From CAMLHU01 sp049680185 (lineage in GTDB: Bacteria > Gemmatimonadota > Gemmatimonadetes > Gemmatimonadales > GWC2-71-9): 64,000 nucleotides of DNA. Below, in pieces: positions 1 through 8,727 of this stretch. The translations under genes were made by a program, and so were the position numbers. The notes under the pieces were generated by a model that worked only from the letters and a program-made list of their open reading frames with translations, was not told the DNA's origin and searched no databases. The DNA lies in the NCBI GenBank assembly GCA_049680185.1, contig JBAUHI010000071.1:1-64000 (forward strand), given 5' to 3'. Numbering within the stretch: position 1 is the first letter of the stretch; every line of letters starts with the position of its first letter.

Positions 1-1753
1 CCCCGAAATACTCCCCCCAACGCTTCTCGACCAGGCGGACCGTGTCCTCCGGCATCGTCACTACCGGCGGGTATCCCGGCTTCCAGGTCGCGTCGATGCC
101 GATCCGGCCGCCGTACACCGGCTTGGCACCGACGAACCTCTGCTCCCCGTAGATCATGTCGCGGGCGGGATCGAAGCGGGTGAAGATCCCCCAGATGAGG
201 TTGGTCCGATCCTCAATGTCCACGTCCTCGCTCACCGCCGCGATGAACCGCACCGGGCCGAGTCCCTGCCACTTGATCAGCTCCTGCAGGACCTCGCGGG
301 GATGGTCCTTGACCTGCACGACCAGGAATCCTTCCACCAGCCGATGGCCACGGATGCGCGCATCGAACTTGGCGGGATCTTCCACCGCGCGGGGCGGCTC
401 CGCCGGCTGCACCACTTCGCCGGTCGCATCGAGCACCAACTTGCTGCCGACGTGGAGGGTGAACGACGTGTAGTCGAGCGTATCGAGTGGCGCCGTCGGG
501 ATGAGGAGCATTCGCTCCGCCGGTTCGAAACGGTGCCAGAGCTCCCGCAGCACCCGGGCATAGTCCCGCACTGGCACGTCGCCCCGCACCATCAGCATCA
601 CCTTGGTGAGCGAAAGCTGGCCGGTGCCCAGGAGGTTGAACGCGGTCTTCAGGATCTCCTTGGGATGCCGTTCCTTCGACGCCACGATGAGCAGATTGTG
701 GAACGCCGCGGCATCGGAGGCAAAGAGATCGACGACAGAGGGATTCACGACCTTGATGAGCGGACCGACGATGTCGCCGACGGCACGCCCGATCCAGAGG
801 TCCTCCTGCGGCGGCACCCCCACCACCGCTGCCGGCACGATGGGCGCGCGACGTCGGGTCACCTTCCGGACATGGAATACCGGGAAGAGCTCCGCCTCGG
901 AGTAGTGGCCAAAGTGGTCACCGAAGGGGCCCTCCATCCGGCGTTCTCCTGGTGGCACCACGCCCTCGAGGATCACCTCGGCGTTGGCGGGCACCGAGAG
1001 CGAGATCGTCTTCCCGCGCACCAGGCGGGTGGGAGCGCCGCGGATGTAGCCGGCAAAGCCGAGCTCGTCGAGATCTTCAGGAAGCGGGAAGATGGCGGAG
1101 AGCATGGTGACCGGATCTCCACCGATCACCACCGCGGCCTCCAGCGGCTGGCCGAGACGTTCGGCCTCGAAGTGGTGGCCGCGCCCACCCTTCATCGACT
1201 GCCAGTGCATCCCGGTGGTCTGGTCATCGAACACCTGGAGCCGGTACAGGCCGAAGTTCCGGCGGCCGTTGGTCGGCGAGATCGTGAGCGTCGGCCCCCA
1301 AGTAATGAAGGGGCCGCCGTCCCGCGGCCAGCTCCACAGGTTGGGAAGCGTGGTGAGTGCCGGATCCTCCACCACTTCCTGCACCGGCCCCGAGCGCACT
1401 GGCCGCGGACGGATGTGGCGGGCCCGGAGCAACTGGCCGCGTGCCGCCCAAAAGGCGCTGAGCGATGGCGGGTTGAGGCGCTGGATGAGGCCGAGGAGCT
1501 CTTCCCCGATCTGCTGCGGATGGCGGCCGAGCGCAAGCTCGATCCGGCGTTCGGAGCCGAAGAGATTCAATACCATCGGAAAGCGTGCGCCCTTGACTCG
1601 CTCGAAGAGGAGCGCCGGCCCGTTCTCCCGGACCACACGCTGCACGATCTCGGCGATCTCGAATTTCGGATCCACCTCGACCGACACGCGCTTCAGCTCA
1701 CCGAGGCGTTCGAGCTCGGCAGTGAAGGTCTGGAGGTCGGGCCATGCGCGCAT
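1..1753 (-). CDS. ubiD: UbiD family decarboxylase (3' end beyond window)
   Basis: About 584 codons are visible from an ATG at 1753 and no stop is reached, so the C-terminus lies outside the window. The protein opens with MRAWPDLQTFTAELERLGEL, typical of UbiD. It carries the family signature EGPFGDHFGHYS in the middle and an EDVDIEDRTNLIWGIFTRFDP block near the end of the visible part. UbiD enzymes are prenylated-FMN decarboxylases of aromatic or polyprenyl-aromatic acids. With a MenG homologue 0.5 kb away, a role in menaquinone synthesis is the simplest inference, although other aryl acids are possible. No partner UbiX is visible. Confidence 0.9.
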   Translation of the reverse strand, partial: MRAWPDLQTFTAELERLGELKRVSVEVDPKFEIAEIVQRVVRENGPALLFERVKGARFPMVLNLFGSERRIELALGRHPQQIGEELLGLIQRLNPPSLSAFWAARGQLLRARHIRPRPVRSGPVQEVVEDPALTTLPNLWSWPRDGGPFITWGPTLTISPTNGRRNFGLYRLQVFDDQTTGMHWQSMKGGRGHHFEAERLGQPLEAAVVIGGDPVTMLSAIFPLPEDLDELGFAGYIRGAPTRLVRGKTISLSVPANAEVILEGVVPPGERRMEGPFGDHFGHYSEAELFPVFHVRKVTRRRAPIVPAAVVGVPPQEDLWIGRAVGDIVGPLIKVVNPSVVDLFASDAAAFHNLLIVASKERHPKEILKTAFNLLGTGQLSLTKVMLMVRGDVPVRDYARVLRELWHRFEPAERMLLIPTAPLDTLDYTSFTLHVGSKLVLDATGEVVQPAEPPRAVEDPAKFDARIRGHRLVEGFLVVQVKDHPREVLQELIKWQGLGPVRFIAAVSEDVDIEDRTNLIWGIFTRFDPARDMIYGEQRFVGAKPVYGGRIGIDATWKPGYPPVVTMPEDTVRLVEKRWGEYFG

Positions 1754-1760
1754 AGGCACT

Positions 1761-1804
1761 AGGTGTTAGGTCCTAGGTGGAGTGGGTGGCGGGTGGCGAG
1801 TGGC
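1761..1804. repeat. heptameric repeat array (AGGTGTT / GGGTGGC themes)
   Basis: Three units with the AGGTnnn theme (1761-1781) are followed after two bases by GGGTGGC, GGGTGGC and GAGTGGC (1784-1804). The array lies across the end of the four-helix-bundle gene and, read on the minus strand, supplies its last codons (HSPPATHST). The same 7-bp period with other themes recurs at many gene boundaries in the window. Confidence 0.75.
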
Positions 1805-2180
1805 GCGTTCGGTTCGTGCCTGGCGCCCGTGCGCGCAGCGCTCTCACCAACCCCGATAGCATCTTCTGCAGGCGATCGAGTCGATCCATGTAGATCGTCA
1901 CGTCCTGATGCGCCACGAAGCCGAGATCTCGGGCCCGCAATAGGTGACACTCGAGCTCTGTCGCGGAGCCCATCGCAATATCAACGAATCGCGCGAGGTC
2001 GGCAGAAGAGGACCGCCCGCATCCCTCCGCCAAGTTCGCCGGGATCGAGCCTGCTGCTCTGGTGATCTGCGACCGCAGTCCGTAACGCTCCTCCGGCGGC
2101 AGCGGCCGGACGATCCTGTAGACATCCACGCTCAGGCTGTGCGCGAGCTGCCACGCGTCGAGCTTCTTGAAATCCGACAT
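1773..2180 (-). CDS. four helix bundle protein (23S rRNA intervening-sequence protein family)
   Basis: A 135-residue protein beginning MSDFKKLDAWQLAHSLSVDV. The aromatic/charged N-terminus, the RAAGSIPANLAEGCGR motif and the ELECHLLRARDLGF helix match the small four-helix-bundle family first found in 23S rRNA intervening sequences and now common as free-standing genes. The family's function is unknown. Here it stands alone on the minus strand between ubiD and menG, not in rRNA. Its last nine or so residues are encoded by a heptamer repeat array, so the natural fold probably ends near residue 122 and the tail looks like a later extension. Confidence 0.85.
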   Translation of the reverse strand: MSDFKKLDAWQLAHSLSVDVYRIVRPLPPEERYGLRSQITRAAGSIPANLAEGCGRSSSADLARFVDIAMGSATELECHLLRARDLGFVAHQDVTIYMDRLDRLQKMLSGLVRALRARAPGTNRTRHSPPATHST

Positions 2181-2285
2181 CTGGGCGACCCCAAAGATAT
2201 GAAGCCACCATCGTACCTCTGGGGATCAGCCCGCCGGTAACCACTTCTGCTGACGCATCGACCCAAATAACTCCGGATCGCCCGG

Positions 2286-3041
2286 CTACCGACGCACCCG
2301 CCACTCGCCACCCGCCACCCGCTCTCCCACGTGGATCGCGACGATGCCAAAGAAGAGGCGCCGGAAGGCGACCTCCGAGAATCCATTCGAAGCCATTCGC
2401 CTTTTCAATTCATCCGCCCCCGGAAATGCCAGCACCGACTCCGGCAGGTAGGTGTATGCATCTGCGTGTCGGGAGATCAGCCGCCCCACGAGCGGGAGGA
2501 CGTGGCGAAAGTAGAAGTAGTAGAGCGCTCGAAAGGGGGCGAACGGCGGCTGCGAGCATTCCAGCACCACCAATCGTGCGCCGGGCTTGAGGACCCGTGC
2601 GGCTTCCCGAAGCCCCGCGTCGAGGTCGCTGAAATTCCGGACCCCGAACCCGACCGTGCCGCCGTCGAAAGTGTCGTCGCCAAAGGGGAGCTCCAGCGCG
2701 TCGGCGGCGAGAGGCTCGAGTCGCGGCGCCTTGTTGCGCCCGAGCCGGAGCATCTCAGGTACGAAATCGGCAGCCACGACCCTGCCCGCGAACCCCTTCC
2801 GCCTCCCCAGCTCGGCGGCCAGGTCCATCGTGCCGGAACAGAGGTCCAGGTAGCGCCCGCCCGGGACGCGCTCCCAGTCGAGCCGATCGACGGCGAGCCG
2901 CCGCCAACGCCGGTCGGCGTTGAGCGAGAGGAGGTGGTTCAGGAGGTCGTAACTGGGGGCGATGGCGGCGAACATCTGCCTGACGTAGGACCGCTTCTCG
3001 GCGCCGCCCGTCACGGGTAACTTGAGTTCCGTGGCCGACAT
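2286..3041 (-). CDS. menG: demethylmenaquinone methyltransferase (UbiE/MenG)
   Basis: SAM-dependent C-methyltransferase of the UbiE/MenG family (251 aa), the last step of menaquinone synthesis. The Rossmann motif I reads YLDLCSGTMDLAAEL, with a methionine where GTGD is usual. FDGGTVGFGVRNFSDLDAGL and PGARLVVLECSQP are strong family blocks. The ATG at 3041 (MSATELKLP) fits the family better than an upstream in-frame start at 3071. It is divergent from the sigma factor, 53 bp apart. The C-terminal tail (RVAGGEWRVRR) is written by a heptamer repeat and is probably an add-on. Confidence 0.92.
   Translation of the reverse strand: MSATELKLPVTGGAEKRSYVRQMFAAIAPSYDLLNHLLSLNADRRWRRLAVDRLDWERVPGGRYLDLCSGTMDLAAELGRRKGFAGRVVAADFVPEMLRLGRNKAPRLEPLAADALELPFGDDTFDGGTVGFGVRNFSDLDAGLREAARVLKPGARLVVLECSQPPFAPFRALYYFYFRHVLPLVGRLISRHADAYTYLPESVLAFPGADELKRRMASNGFSEVAFRRLFFGIVAIHVGERVAGGEWRVRR
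2295..2322. repeat. heptameric repeat array (CACCCGC theme) inside menG 3' end
   Basis: Four consecutive 7-mers, CACCCGC, CACTCGC, CACCCGC and CACCCGC. This is the reverse complement of the GGGTGGC/GAGTGGC theme at 1784-1804. It lies within the terminal codons of menG. With the 1784-1804 copy it forms a head-to-head pair around the four-helix-bundle gene. Confidence 0.7.
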
Positions 3042-3094
3042 AGCCGCCAAACCTACCCCTCCCGAAAACACCGGCGCAAGCCGGATCCCGGCCC

Positions 3095-3700
3095 GTGGCT
3101 GAGCGCCGGCCGCTTGCCGCCGGCGCCACCGACCAGGACGTCGTCCTCGCCGCCCGGCGGGGCAGCGAAGCCGCGTACCGGGAGCTCCTCAAGCGCTACG
3201 AGCGCCCGGTCTTCTCGCTCATCTACCGGATGGTCCGTGACCGCGAGCTGGCGGAGGACCTGACGCAGGAAACGTTCATCAAGGCGCTCAACGCGCTCGA
3301 TTCCTACCGCCCTGAATACAAGTTCTCCAGCTGGATCTTCAAGATCGCCAACAACGCCGCCATCGATCAACTCCGACGGCGGGAGCTCGACACGCTCTCG
3401 CTCGACGGCGCGCCGAGCGCAGAGACCGCAGAGGCCATCGAGGCCACGTCGCTCCAGGTGGGGTCGAAGGGGGAATCGCCCCTCGATGAACTTGAGGCCA
3501 AGGAGATCGGCACCGCCATCGAGCAGGCCATCGGCCGGCTCCGTCCGGAGTACCGCTCCTGCATCCTGCTCCGTCACGTGGAGGGGCGTGCCTATGAAGA
3601 GATCGCAGAGATGCTGGACCTGCCGCTGGGTACGGTGAAGACCTATATCCACCGTGCCCGCAATGAGTTACGGGAATACCTGTCCGACCTGAAGCGCTGA
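3095..3700 (+). CDS. ECF-type RNA polymerase sigma factor (RpoE-like)
   Basis: A 201-residue sigma-70 family protein of the extracytoplasmic-function class. Region 2 is visible as FSLIYRMVRDRELAEDLTQE followed by TFIKALNALDSYRPEYKFSSW. Region 4 is RLRPEYRSCILLRHVEGRAY followed by EEIAEMLDLPLGTVKTYIHR. The start is a GTG with no clear Shine-Dalgarno, but no better in-frame start precedes region 2. It is followed after 37 bp by a zinc-motif anti-sigma protein, the usual ECF pairing, and then by two envelope proteins that are likely regulon members. Confidence 0.93.
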   Translation: MAERRPLAAGATDQDVVLAARRGSEAAYRELLKRYERPVFSLIYRMVRDRELAEDLTQETFIKALNALDSYRPEYKFSSWIFKIANNAAIDQLRRRELDTLSLDGAPSAETAEAIEATSLQVGSKGESPLDELEAKEIGTAIEQAIGRLRPEYRSCILLRHVEGRAYEEIAEMLDLPLGTVKTYIHRARNELREYLSDLKR

Positions 3701-3737
3701 AACCCCTAGTGCAGACCGTTCGTAGGAGAGCCCAGTG

Positions 3738-4340
3738 ATGACCGAACCCACCCCCACGCACCTGACGCCGGACGATCTCGATCTCTGGCTTGCCGGCGAA
3801 CTACCGCCGGGACGTTTGGTGCACCTGGATGACTGCCCCGACTGCTTTGCCCTGGCGCATGCCGAGCGACGCGTGGTGGCCCTGATCGCGGCATTGCCCG
3901 TGATCGCGCCGCACGCCGGACTTGGCGATCGCGTGATGGCGGTGGTGCGGGTGCCGCCAGCGCCGGTCCGGGCGCCGTGGCGGGTGCTCGCGCACCCGTC
4001 GCTGCTCGGACCCCGTTGGCGGATCATGGCAGCCGCATCCGTGGTGGTGGCGGGAGGCGCAACGGTGAGCGCGGCATGGAGCCTCGCCCACCCGAACGCC
4101 TTCCCCGCCGCCAGTGCATGGGTGGCGGGTGAGGCCAGCCAGTGGTTCTGGATCACGGTCCGGACCCTGGCCTCGAACGTCACCGAGCAGACCTGGTATG
4201 GGGTCGCCCGGTCACTCGTGGGCTCCCCGGCTCGTGCGGCGCTCGTCTCCGTATTCGGCATCCTGCTCTATGCGAGCGGGATCGTCGCGATGCGGCGCTT
4301 GCTCACGCCCGCGGCTCGGGGGTCCCGTGCGCAGGCCTAG
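3738..4340 (+). CDS. anti-sigma factor with zinc-binding (ZAS-like) domain
   Basis: A 200-residue protein. The N-terminal part holds HLDDCPDC, the H-x3-C-x2-C core of zinc-binding anti-sigma domains. A hydrophobic segment follows (IMAAASVVVAGGATVSAAW, about residues 100-118), then a second near the C-terminus (SVFGILLYASGIVAM). It therefore probably holds the upstream sigma factor at the inner membrane. The ATG at 3738 is 7 bp after AGGAGAG; a GTG one codon earlier is possible. The 3' end overlaps the next gene by 14 bp. Confidence 0.82.
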   Translation: MTEPTPTHLTPDDLDLWLAGELPPGRLVHLDDCPDCFALAHAERRVVALIAALPVIAPHAGLGDRVMAVVRVPPAPVRAPWRVLAHPSLLGPRWRIMAAASVVVAGGATVSAAWSLAHPNAFPAASAWVAGEASQWFWITVRTLASNVTEQTWYGVARSLVGSPARAALVSVFGILLYASGIVAMRRLLTPAARGSRAQA

Positions 4341-5898
4341 CCTCCTCCTCGCCATCCTGTTGGTGGTCCCCGCCGGTCGCCTCGTGGCCAGCGGCGGCCA
4401 TCGCATTCCGTCCAATGCGTTCGCGGCGCCGATCGCCTTCCTGCGTCAGCTCCTGCATGTCGGCCCCGGGCCGACGGTGCGAGACCACGAGGTCGTGGTC
4501 TCTTCCGACAGCCGCACACTCATCCTCCACCTGACCGATGGATCGGACCGGACGTTCACCCTGACCCAGGGACGCCTGCTGATCGACGGCGTCACCAGTG
4601 GACATTACGCGCCGGCCGGGGATCTCGAGATCGCATGGCAGGGGCTCTTGAGCGACGCCGCCCGGCTCCCCACCACACTCGCCGTGGGTCGATTCCGCGA
4701 GTGGCATCCTGATGGACTGGCGGGGGACGATGCCGCAGCCGCGGGTGCACTGGAATCACGGCTCGCGAAGTTCGAGCCGAACCCCGCCGCCGTGGCCAGC
4801 CCGCAAGCGATCGCAGCCGCGGCACCCGGCGGACTGACGGTGGATCTCAACGACCTCTCCGACCTCGGTCGCCTGGGGCCGCAGCTCTATCGCGTGGGCC
4901 AGCTCTCGCCCGCCGATCTCAAGATCACGGTCCCCGGCGGCCAGGCCCGGCTCGGTCACTACAGCCTCGGCTCCGGCCAGACCCTCGACGGACACCTGCT
5001 CGTGGTCCGGGGAGACGCCGACATCTTCGGGACCCTCCGCGGCAACCTCGCCACGGTCGATGGCGACATCGTAGTGCATCCGGGCGCCGTCGTGACGGGA
5101 AGTGTGCTCGCGGTCGGTGGCCAGGTGCGGGAGGCGGGGGGCGACATCGCCGGTGGCGTGCTCTCGCTCAATGACGCCTTTCCGGCGCCGCAGAACTCGG
5201 CTCCCTCCGTACTGCGCCCGTGGCAGCGGATGGCCACCGGAACGGCGGGCGTCCTCGGCGTGTTCGTGACGCTCGCGATCATCGGGTTCGGGCTGGTCGC
5301 GTTCGCGAGGCCCCAGCTCGAGGTCGTCGGCGACACCGTCGCCCACTCGTTCGGACGGGCGCTGATGGTCGGGCTCCTGGGCCAGGTGCTGCTGGTGCCG
5401 ACCTTCGGGATGATGGTGGTGGGACTCGCGCTCACCGTCGTGGGGATCCTCCTGATCCCCTTTGCCGTGGCGGTCTATATCCTGCTGGCCGTGGTGGCGA
5501 TCCTCGGCGGACTCCTCGGCGCTGCCCACGCGATGGGTGAAACGTGGACCCGCCGGCGTCTCGCGAGCGGCAGCGGCGCCTTCGGGATGAACAGCTACAG
5601 CTACCTGATCATCGGACTCGGTTTCCTGCTGGCGCTGTGGGCCTGCGACATCGTCTTCGGATGGGTGCCGGTGGCGGGAAGCGTCATCGCCGGGCTCGCG
5701 ATCCTGGTGTCGTGGCTGGTGGCGACCGCCGGCTTCGGCGCTGCCCTGCTCTCCCGCGCAGGGCTCAAGGATGCCTTCTCGGGAAGGATCATCCCCCCGG
5801 AAGCGCTCACCGACGAGTACCTCTGGGCCACGCCGCAATTCGGCGTCCCCGCGATCCAGCGGCCGACCTCGACCCGCACGCCGCCCCCTCGCCCGTGA
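4327..5898 (+). CDS. membrane protein with bactofilin-like polymer-forming segment
   Basis: A 523-residue protein starting at a GTG (VRRPSLLLAILLVVPAGRLV), chosen because it overlaps the anti-sigma stop and gives a signal-like N-terminus. Residues of about 200-280 form a right-handed repetitive stretch (GHLLVVRGDADIFGTLRGNL, then GDIVVHPGAVVTGSVLAVGG) like bactofilin/polymer-forming cytoskeletal domains. Four or five hydrophobic segments follow (for example VLGVFVTLAIIGFGLVAF and MMVVGLALTVVGILLIPFA). It is co-transcribed with the ECF/anti-sigma pair and overlaps the next gene by 4 bp. A role in envelope maintenance is inference. Confidence 0.7.
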   Translation: MRRPSLLLAILLVVPAGRLVASGGHRIPSNAFAAPIAFLRQLLHVGPGPTVRDHEVVVSSDSRTLILHLTDGSDRTFTLTQGRLLIDGVTSGHYAPAGDLEIAWQGLLSDAARLPTTLAVGRFREWHPDGLAGDDAAAAGALESRLAKFEPNPAAVASPQAIAAAAPGGLTVDLNDLSDLGRLGPQLYRVGQLSPADLKITVPGGQARLGHYSLGSGQTLDGHLLVVRGDADIFGTLRGNLATVDGDIVVHPGAVVTGSVLAVGGQVREAGGDIAGGVLSLNDAFPAPQNSAPSVLRPWQRMATGTAGVLGVFVTLAIIGFGLVAFARPQLEVVGDTVAHSFGRALMVGLLGQVLLVPTFGMMVVGLALTVVGILLIPFAVAVYILLAVVAILGGLLGAAHAMGETWTRRRLASGSGAFGMNSYSYLIIGLGFLLALWACDIVFGWVPVAGSVIAGLAILVSWLVATAGFGAALLSRAGLKDAFSGRIIPPEALTDEYLWATPQFGVPAIQRPTSTRTPPPRP

Positions 5899-6737
5899 TA
5901 CGCTGGGCCGCAAGCGTCGCCCTCCTGTTCCTGGCCGCCCCGCTCCACGGCCAGGCAATGCGGGAATTCCAGGCCAGTCATCGGCGCGGCGACGCCCGAT
6001 CGCTCACCGTCCGAGTGCAGTTCACCGCCGGCACCCTGCATCTCCAGGCCGCGCCTCCCGGTGACCTCTACTCGATGCGCCTCGGATTCGACGCCGAGCG
6101 CTTTGCACCGGTGGCCCGCTACACCGTCGCCGATGGGCGCCTGACCTTGGGCACCACGACACTCGGCAGCGGCGGATTTCGCGTGGTCGATCATCGGCAG
6201 CTCGAGCAGCAGGCGTCGGTGTTGCTGGCACCCGACATCCCCCTCGATCTTGCCATCGACCTTGGCGCCGGCGTCGGCGACATCGACCTCGGCGGCCTGC
6301 AGCTGGCGTCCGCGACCATCCGGAGCGCGGCCAGCCGCACCAGCATCTCGGTCAGCACACCGAACCCGGGACACTGCACCACCCTGGATGTGAACGCCGG
6401 CGCATCGGAGATCAGCACCGACCGGCTGGGAAATGCCCGTTGCGCCGAGATCCGGTTCGAAGGCGGCGTGGGCAAGGCAACGCTCGACCTCTCGGGCCAG
6501 TGGCACGATGCCCTACGGGTCCGCGCGCATATGGCGCTGGGCGAGCTGCACCTGGTCTTTCCCAAGGATGCGGGCGTCGAGATCACGCTCGACCGAACGC
6601 TCACCACGTTCCGGCCCGTCGGCTTCAGCCGTCAGGGCACCACGTACACGTCCGCGAATCTTTCCACCGCGAGGCGGATCATCCACATCGACGTATCGAC
6701 CGCGGTGGGCGGGATCGTGACGGAGTGGAGGGAGTGA
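5895..6737 (+). CDS. exported adhesin-like protein of unknown function (DUF4097/toast-rack-like)
   Basis: A 280-residue protein that starts at a GTG overlapping the previous stop. It has a clear signal peptide (VIRWAASVALLFLAAPLHGQ). The mature part is a beta-rich repeat with phrases such as IDLGAGVGDIDLGG, NAGASEISTDRL and FEGGVGKATLDLSG. These resemble the LiaF/DUF4097 "toast rack" fold of cell-envelope stress systems. As the last gene of the sigma/anti-sigma operon it is probably an envelope-stress effector or sensor. The repeat resemblance is by eye only. Confidence 0.65.
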   Translation: MIRWAASVALLFLAAPLHGQAMREFQASHRRGDARSLTVRVQFTAGTLHLQAAPPGDLYSMRLGFDAERFAPVARYTVADGRLTLGTTTLGSGGFRVVDHRQLEQQASVLLAPDIPLDLAIDLGAGVGDIDLGGLQLASATIRSAASRTSISVSTPNPGHCTTLDVNAGASEISTDRLGNARCAEIRFEGGVGKATLDLSGQWHDALRVRAHMALGELHLVFPKDAGVEITLDRTLTTFRPVGFSRQGTTYTSANLSTARRIIHIDVSTAVGGIVTEWRE

Positions 6738-6872
6738 GAAGTGAGGGGCAAGAGGTACAAAGTGAAGAGTAAAGAGTAAAAAGGGGCTCCTGCGAAACGC
6801 GGAACCCCTTTTCACTTCTTACTCTTCACTTCTTGCTTTTTCCTTCTTCACTTCCATCTCGCCGGTCGCGGA
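6738..6872. repeat. intergenic inverted heptamer array with terminator hairpin
   Basis: The left half runs AAGTGAA, GAGTAAA, GAGTAAA. The right half is its inverse in C/T-rich form (CACTTCT, TACTCTT, CACTTCT). Between them lies a GC-rich hairpin flanked by A and T runs. The whole block separates two convergent genes and could fold into one long stem. Confidence 0.65.
6777..6812. terminator. bidirectional intrinsic terminator
   Basis: A-rich run, then GGGGCTCC, a 10-nt loop, GGAACCCC and TTTT. The A and T runs on either side of the stem allow it to terminate the + strand envelope operon and the minus-strand SAM-hydrolase operon. Confidence 0.75.
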
Positions 6873-7637
6873 TCAGCCCAGCCGCGCTACCACTCGTCCG
6901 CCCATCCCGATGCCGAGTCGGGTCGCGGCCGACCCGTCGCGGACGGCGATCTCGATCTCGCCACCGGAGCCGCAGTACGCCAGCAGCTCACCGCGCGGGA
7001 CATCGCCGAACGTTTGGCGGAGCGGCCCGACGACCAGGCCCTCGACCTCGAGCACCGCGTACGGCGGCACCAATTCCGGCGTAAGGCTGGTGATGAGGTT
7101 GCCGAAGCGGTCGACGTGGATCACCTCGCCGATGATCGCTTTGCCCTCGTAGTGCGGTGCGGTGACCCGAAGCATGACCGGGGCGCCGACGAGCGGGGTG
7201 CCGAGGGTCGAAAGGGAGGCTCCCATGGCGAGGGCGGCGGCGGCGGGTGCAAAGAGGTCGCGTCCGTGGAAGGTCGGCGCTGCGGCCACCGGCACCGGCA
7301 GGACCCACGGGATCACTTCAGGATCGAGGATGGGAGAGAGCACGCCGTTGTCGGGTGCCACGAACCAGTGTCCATGGGCCGCGAGGGCGAGCGCACGGCG
7401 ATCGGTGCCGACGCCCGGATCGACCACCACCAGGTGCACCGTTCCGGCGGGGAAGCGGTGCCACGCCCGACCGAGGAGGTACGCCGCGGTCTGCACCTGA
7501 CCGGGCGGGATGCCGTGGGACAGGTCGATCAGGGGAGAGCCGCCGGCGCGGGAGGTGAGCACGCCCTTGATCTCGGCGACGTATGGGTCGCTGGTGCCGA
7601 AATCGGTGAGCAGCGTGATGACCGGCGTATCAGCCAC
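6873..7637 (-). CDS. SAM hydroxide adenosyltransferase (DUF62 / chlorinase-fluorinase fold)
   Basis: A 254-residue member of the family that splits S-adenosylmethionine into adenosine and methionine using water. Diagnostic blocks are VITLLTDFGTSDPYVAEIKG, DLSHGIPPG, VVDPGVGTDRR, WFVAPDNGVLSP, FHGRDLFAPAAA and HVDRFGNLITS. The D-R-H-type side chains of the hydroxide (not halide) group appear present. The GTG at 7637 overlaps the mrp stop by 8 bp, so translation is coupled to mrp. The physiological role of the family is unsettled. Confidence 0.88.
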   Translation of the reverse strand: MADTPVITLLTDFGTSDPYVAEIKGVLTSRAGGSPLIDLSHGIPPGQVQTAAYLLGRAWHRFPAGTVHLVVVDPGVGTDRRALALAAHGHWFVAPDNGVLSPILDPEVIPWVLPVPVAAAPTFHGRDLFAPAAAALAMGASLSTLGTPLVGAPVMLRVTAPHYEGKAIIGEVIHVDRFGNLITSLTPELVPPYAVLEVEGLVVGPLRQTFGDVPRGELLAYCGSGGEIEIAVRDGSAATRLGIGMGGRVVARLG

Positions 7638-8727
7638 GCAGGATGGGGGTCCGGGGCGCCTGCTGCTCCACGAGCGCGGCGACCTTACCGGCCACATTGC
7701 GAAGCACCAGCGCCGCGGCGCTCTCCGGCTCTGCCACCACGATCGGACGGCCGCGGTCGGCGTGCTCCGCCATCCCGGGCTGGAGCGGTACCTGCGCCAG
7801 CAGCGGCACGCCCAGCTCCTCGGCCAGCCGCTTGCCACCGCCCGAGCCGAAGAGCTCCAGGCGTTCGCCGGAGGGGAGGGTCATCCCGCTCATGTTCTCG
7901 ATCACGCCGAGGACGGGGACTTGGACCCGCTCGAACATCTTGGCACCCCGGAGCGCATCTCCCACCGCCATCTCCTGGGGGGTGGTGACGATCACGCCGC
8001 CGGCCACCTGTGTCGTCTGCACCAGTGAAAGCTGGGCATCGCCGGTGCCCGGAGGCAGGTCGACGATGAGATAGTCGAGCCCCGCCCATTCGACGTCGTT
8101 GAGGAACTGGGTGATGACCTTCATGATGATCGGACCGCGCCAGATGACCGGCGCGTCGCGATCCATGAGGAAGCCGAGGGAGATGAGCTTGACGCCGAAG
8201 GCCTCGAGCGGGATGATCCGCCCGCCCTTCACCGGCGGCTTCTCGAAGAGTCCGAACATCCGCGGGATATTGGGTCCGTAGATATCGGCGTCCATCAAGC
8301 CCACTCGGTGCCCCGCCTGCGCCATCGCGATCGCGATATTCACTGCGACCGTGGACTTCCCCACCCCGCCCTTGCCCGACGAGACCGCGATGACCTTGCC
8401 GATCCCTGCGATGGTCGGGGCGGCGGGCACCGGTTGCGATCCCGCTGGCGCGCCCGGAGCCTGATGGGTGGCGGTGGTGGGGCCGGCCGGATCCGAGACG
8501 GTGATCTTGACCTCGGAGACACCGTCGATGGCACGGAGCGCTGCGCGGGTCTCCCGCACCAGCGTGGCGGGATCATCGCGGCCGAGGAGGAAGGTGAACG
8601 CCACGCGACCGGCGTCGGAGACCTCCAGGTCGCGGACCATCCCCGCCGAGAGGAGATCGTTCTCCAGCCGCGGATTCCGGATATGCGAGAGTGCCGAGGC
8701 GACGCGTGCGGACAGGGTGTCGGACAT
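7630..8727 (-). CDS. mrp: Mrp/ApbC/NBP35-type Fe-S cluster carrier ATPase
   Basis: A 365-residue protein. Residues 1-90 are a MIP18/DUF59-like domain (LSHIRNPRLENDLLSAGMVR). A proline/alanine linker leads to a deviant Walker A, AVSSGKGGVGKST, then MDADIYGPNIPRMFG and LIVDLPPGTGDAQLS. This family binds and transfers Fe-S clusters to apoproteins. Its start overlaps the stop of a NifU-like scaffold gene by one base, a functional pairing. The window also encodes several Fe-S clients. Confidence 0.93.
   Translation of the reverse strand: MSDTLSARVASALSHIRNPRLENDLLSAGMVRDLEVSDAGRVAFTFLLGRDDPATLVRETRAALRAIDGVSEVKITVSDPAGPTTATHQAPGAPAGSQPVPAAPTIAGIGKVIAVSSGKGGVGKSTVAVNIAIAMAQAGHRVGLMDADIYGPNIPRMFGLFEKPPVKGGRIIPLEAFGVKLISLGFLMDRDAPVIWRGPIIMKVITQFLNDVEWAGLDYLIVDLPPGTGDAQLSLVQTTQVAGGVIVTTPQEMAVGDALRGAKMFERVQVPVLGVIENMSGMTLPSGERLELFGSGGGKRLAEELGVPLLAQVPLQPGMAEHADRGRPIVVAEPESAAALVLRNVAGKVAALVEQQAPRTPILRG

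Noticed and set aside
302..1762. 486-codon open frame on the + strand
   Set aside because: Antisense to the UbiD gene, which has clear family motifs.
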